Shown: positions 5,856 to 7,659 of the stretch, piece after piece
Layout of the letters: every line of letters starts with the position of its first letter
Numbering within the stretch: the stretch's first letter is position 1
Translations under genes and position numbers: made by a program
Notes under the pieces: generated by a model
What the model was told of the DNA's origin: nothing
Seen by the model: only the letters and a program-made list of their open reading frames with translations
Databases searched by the model: none
Assembly (NCBI GenBank): GCA_018656855.1
Contig: JABHYP010000055.1
Location: 1 to 7,659, forward strand
Reading direction: 5' to 3'
Length of the DNA stretch: 7,659 nt
From: Candidatus Latescibacterota bacterium
Lineage (GTDB): Bacteria > Latescibacterota > Latescibacteria > Latescibacterales > Latescibacteraceae

Positions 5856-6212
5856 CTAATTAAGTTCAAAGACTATTTTTAAAGCCTGGTCAATTTCATG
5901 CATTTTCGCAGATGACAGTTCCCCACGAATTTTCATCAGTCTCTTACTATGATCGACAGGTCGTGTTTGCAAACAGTCGGCTATGGATTTTTTCGGCAGA
6001 CCATTACTTTTTGAAGGATGAATTTCAACATTTGTGGTAATTCCGGCTTTTTTGTCACTCCAGGCGGTAACCGGAACCACTTGGATAACCGGGACTCTCT
6101 CATTATAGACATCGTTAGTCACAATTACGCAGGGTCTGATTTTACCGCTTTCCGATTCCAGTGTCGGATCGAGATTTACGTCAACAATCATGCCTCTCTT
6201 CAGTTTAGTCAT
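5856..6212 (-). CDS. mazF: MazF/PemK-family toxin, mRNA-cleaving endoribonuclease
   Basis: The 118-residue product has the family pattern in order: KRGMIVDVNLDP (residues 5-16), the active-site loop SGKIRPCVIVTND with Arg26-Pro27 (22-34), VVPVTAW with Thr49 (45-51), SNGLPKKSIADCLQTRPVD (69-87) and a C-terminal helix (AKMHEIDQALKIVFEL). The Arg and the Ser/Thr used for RNA cleavage in this family are present, so it looks intact. Family members cut single-stranded RNA at short specific sequences and stop growth unless neutralised. The start ATG overlaps the stop of the upstream gene as ATGA, with no strong ribosome binding site of its own, which implies translational coupling. No short MazE-type gene lies next to it. 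The 237-residue upstream gene occupies the antitoxin position. Cleavage specificity cannot be told. Confidence 0.92.
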   Translation of the reverse strand: MTKLKRGMIVDVNLDPTLESESGKIRPCVIVTNDVYNERVPVIQVVPVTAWSDKKAGITTNVEIHPSKSNGLPKKSIADCLQTRPVDHSKRLMKIRGELSSAKMHEIDQALKIVFELN

Positions 6213-6922
6213 TCAGGCCATCCGGTTGACGCAGTTTCAGTCAATTCTTTCAAATCCTTATCTTCAGAATAAATTTCCGAATACAGGTCAGCGGATTCTT
6301 TCAGGCGTTCAAGTTCAAATTCCTTATTTTCTGGTGGTATTGTAACGCCTAAGTCTTCCAATACAATGATATGCCAATCGTTCTTTATTACACTAATTGG
6401 AATTCCACCAATTCCTAAAAAGGACCGACGCTGAACCCTCGAATCCCTATCCTTTAATATCTTTTCTTCCCATTCACGATTTGGTACTACTACGGTTGTG
6501 TGTTCATAATCCAGTCGTAATTCATCTGTTTTGATACGCCACTCCCTCTCCCACGTAAAATCAATACCATTCGAAGGATTATATTCTTTATGACGGAATT
6601 TATGTTGTGCATCCAGTATCTCATATTCTTCGTCAGGTTGATATATCACGGGCCGGCCACCTTTTTCAAAAAGCCATTTTTTATCAACCATGAATCCAAA
6701 AGGTGCATATCTAAATCCAAAAGCAGATCTATCCGCAAGAATGAAAGAAAGCTTTGCAATTGGGGCTTCGCTGAAGCATATGCACTTATATTTACCCTTA
6801 ATGTCTCCGGTGCCACCAAGTAATTTTTTCTCTTTTAGTATGTTAATGAAGACCGAGGCGGCATCGTTCCAAGTACCTCTTGTCAAATGGATCAATTTTG
6901 AACTTAAATCGTCTCTGTTCAT
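6209..6922 (-). CDS. AbiGi/DUF2971-like protein with antitoxin-like tail, coupled to MazF
   Basis: The product is 237 residues and soluble. Visible motifs are LIHLTRG (10-16), a Gly-rich LLGGTGDIKGK (34-44), CICFSEAPI (47-55), YAPFGFMVDKKWLFEKGG (72-89), RPVIYQPDEEYEIL (90-103), FTWEREWRI (122-130) and TTVVVPNREWEE (142-153). This series recalls the AbiGi (abortive infection antitoxin) and DUF2971 families, where a front His-x-Thr, a CF-x-x-x-P stretch and a W-x-x-EREWR motif recur. That assignment is from memory. Residues 196-237 are acidic and helical (LKESADLYSEIYSEDKDLKE) and end in GWPE, like tails of MazE-type antitoxins. The ATG at 6922 has AGGAAG ten bases upstream. The stop overlaps the MazF start by four bases. 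Sampled stretches are AT-rich (about 30% GC). Likely role: antitoxin, and perhaps sensor, for the MazF toxin. It could instead be an enzyme of unknown kind. Confidence 0.7.
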   Translation of the reverse strand: MNRDDLSSKLIHLTRGTWNDAASVFINILKEKKLLGGTGDIKGKYKCICFSEAPIAKLSFILADRSAFGFRYAPFGFMVDKKWLFEKGGRPVIYQPDEEYEILDAQHKFRHKEYNPSNGIDFTWEREWRIKTDELRLDYEHTTVVVPNREWEEKILKDRDSRVQRRSFLGIGGIPISVIKNDWHIIVLEDLGVTIPPENKEFELERLKESADLYSEIYSEDKDLKELTETASTGWPE

Positions 6923-7010
6923 GTTTATTTAACTTCCTAATAATCTGTTTATTATTTAGAAATATATTTACTATAACTAAACACATAGTGATTGTTCTTA
7001 AATTTAAATT

Positions 7011-7040
7011 ATATCCGTGTCTATCCGTGTTCATCTGTGG
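7011..7040. repeat. Three tandem 10-base units between serS and the toxin-antitoxin pair
   Basis: Units ATATCCGTGT, CTATCCGTGT and TCATCTGTGG follow each other with an exact 10-base period and share the core ATCYGTG. The sequence resembles the ATCCGTGTTCATCYGTGG type extragenic repeat seen in many environmental bacterial genomes. It lies between the serS stop and the start of the 237-residue gene. A 63-codon open frame across it on the minus strand is not considered a gene. Confidence 0.6.
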
Positions 7041-7061
7041 CTATTTTTTTACCTGAAACTA

Positions 7062-7659
7062 TCATTTCTTCGGCTCAATAACTTCCATACCGCCCATATA
7101 AGGCCTCAGAACCTCGGGAATGACCACAGAGTGATCCTTCTGCTGGTTGCATTCGAGAATGGAGATAAGAATACGCGGTGTCGCCACGAATGTATTGTTG
7201 AGCGTATGACAGAACTGCACATTTCCTTTTTTGTCACGGTAACGAGTTTTTAGCCTGCGTGCCTGGAAATCGTAGAATTTACTCGATGAATGAGTTTCTC
7301 CGTACGCGCCGCGCGAGGGCATCCAGCATTCGATATCGTATTTACGCTTCTGCGGCTGTCCGAGGTCGCCTCCGCATACGAGAACAACCCTGTAAGGGAG
7401 GTCGAGAGCTTTCACCAGGTTTTCGGAATTTGCAGTTATTAATTCGTGTTCCTCTGCCGAAATTTCATTGTCGGCTTTGCAGATTACCACCTGTTCCACT
7501 TTCTGAAACTGGTGGATACGGTACAGGCCTTTTGTATCCTTGCCGTATGTTCCCGCTTCACGGCGGTAGCAGGGAGAAATGCCGCAGTAGTGGAGCGGCA
7601 GATTCTTTTCGTCGAGGATTTCGTCGTAATGATAGGATGTCACCGGCACTTCTGCTGTA
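7062..7659 (-). CDS. serS: Seryl-tRNA synthetase, C-terminal 198 residues (N-terminus beyond right edge)
   Basis: The frame is open to the window edge, so the gene is partial. The visible part is the class II catalytic core that activates serine and charges tRNA-Ser in the cytoplasm. It begins TAEVPVTSYHY, which precedes motif 2. Motif 2 follows as SPCYRREAGTYGKDTKGLYR, with the family-typical RIHQFQKVEQ. Motif 3 lies near the end: HTLNNTFVATPRILISILE, then the closing IPEVLRPYMGGMEVI. In place of the commoner HTLNGSGLA there is HTLNNTFVATPR, a variant I recall from several bacterial phyla. Internal GTG codons near the edge (for example 7649) are not starts, because the conserved sequence continues upstream. 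The coiled-coil tRNA-binding arm lies outside the window. The toxin-antitoxin pair starts 139 bases downstream. Confidence 0.96.
   Translation of the reverse strand, partial: TAEVPVTSYHYDEILDEKNLPLHYCGISPCYRREAGTYGKDTKGLYRIHQFQKVEQVVICKADNEISAEEHELITANSENLVKALDLPYRVVLVCGGDLGQPQKRKYDIECWMPSRGAYGETHSSSKFYDFQARRLKTRYRDKKGNVQFCHTLNNTFVATPRILISILECNQQKDHSVVIPEVLRPYMGGMEVIEPKK

Noticed and set aside
6843..7034. Minus-strand open frame of 63 codons running through the tandem repeat
   Set aside because: Its start lies in repeat sequence and its end overlaps the 237-residue gene. Such frames are common artefacts of this repeat type. It is also not a plausible missing MazE: no DNA-binding or acidic tail pattern is visible.
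7011..7040. Tandem units as a CRISPR array
   Set aside because: The units are only 10 bases long and contiguous, with no spacers.
7017..7253. Plus-strand open frame of 78 codons opposite serS
   Set aside because: It is antisense to the conserved synthetase and begins in the repeat.

Overview
The window looks like a chromosomal stretch from a Gram-negative, probably uncultured bacterium. It carries housekeeping genes (seryl-tRNA synthetase, diaminopimelate epimerase, an Nfu-type iron-sulfur scaffold), a Tat-exported aldo/keto reductase with a ferredoxin-like tail, and a secreted transglutaminase-like protein. This mix, together with dispersed intergenic palindromes and moderate GC, recalls candidate phyla of the FCB/Planctomycetes neighbourhood such as Latescibacterota. 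That placement is a weak inference from protein style, not from a marker gene.

Layout, left to right. Positions 1-1467 (-) hold the N-terminal 489 residues of a secreted transglutaminase-like protein that runs off the left edge with its Cys-His-Asp triad visible. Positions 1468-1781 are intergenic, with a palindrome and a terminator. Positions 1782-1949 (-) encode a 55-residue two-helix membrane protein with a strong ribosome binding site. Positions 2032-3231 (-) encode the Tat-exported aldo/keto reductase. A 397-base divergent intergenic region follows, with a palindromic repeat and a candidate promoter for the only plus-strand gene, a six-helix membrane protein of unnamed family (3629-4291). 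A weak bidirectional terminator separates this from a minus-strand run that reads, in its own direction: serS (partial, entering from the right edge), a 237-residue AbiGi/DUF2971-like protein, a MazF-family toxin, dapF, a 72-residue Nfu-type scaffold, and a 98-residue protein with a LuxR-like helix-turn-helix.

The most interesting part is 5856-6922. A MazF/PemK ribonuclease gene overlaps by four bases (ATGA) a 237-residue gene that sits exactly where a short MazE-type antitoxin is expected. No small antitoxin gene is present. The 237-residue protein has a front part recalling the AbiGi/DUF2971 group (HLTRG, CFSEAP, GGRPVIY, WEREWR). Its acidic tail ends in GWPE and resembles the toxin-wrapping tail of MazE-like antitoxins. 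The simplest reading is a toxin-antitoxin or abortive-infection unit in which the antitoxin peptide is fused to a large sensor-like or enzyme-like domain. The pair lies between serS and dapF and is bordered on both sides by fragments that look like dispersed extragenic repeats. Two sampled 60-base stretches of the 237-residue gene have about 30% GC, against 52-63% in sampled dapF stretches, which fits acquisition as a cassette.

The other genes do not form one obvious pathway. The Nfu scaffold and the downstream helix-turn-helix gene are probably cotranscribed, with a perfect 17-base palindrome upstream. No tRNA, rRNA, CRISPR array, transposase or origin was seen.
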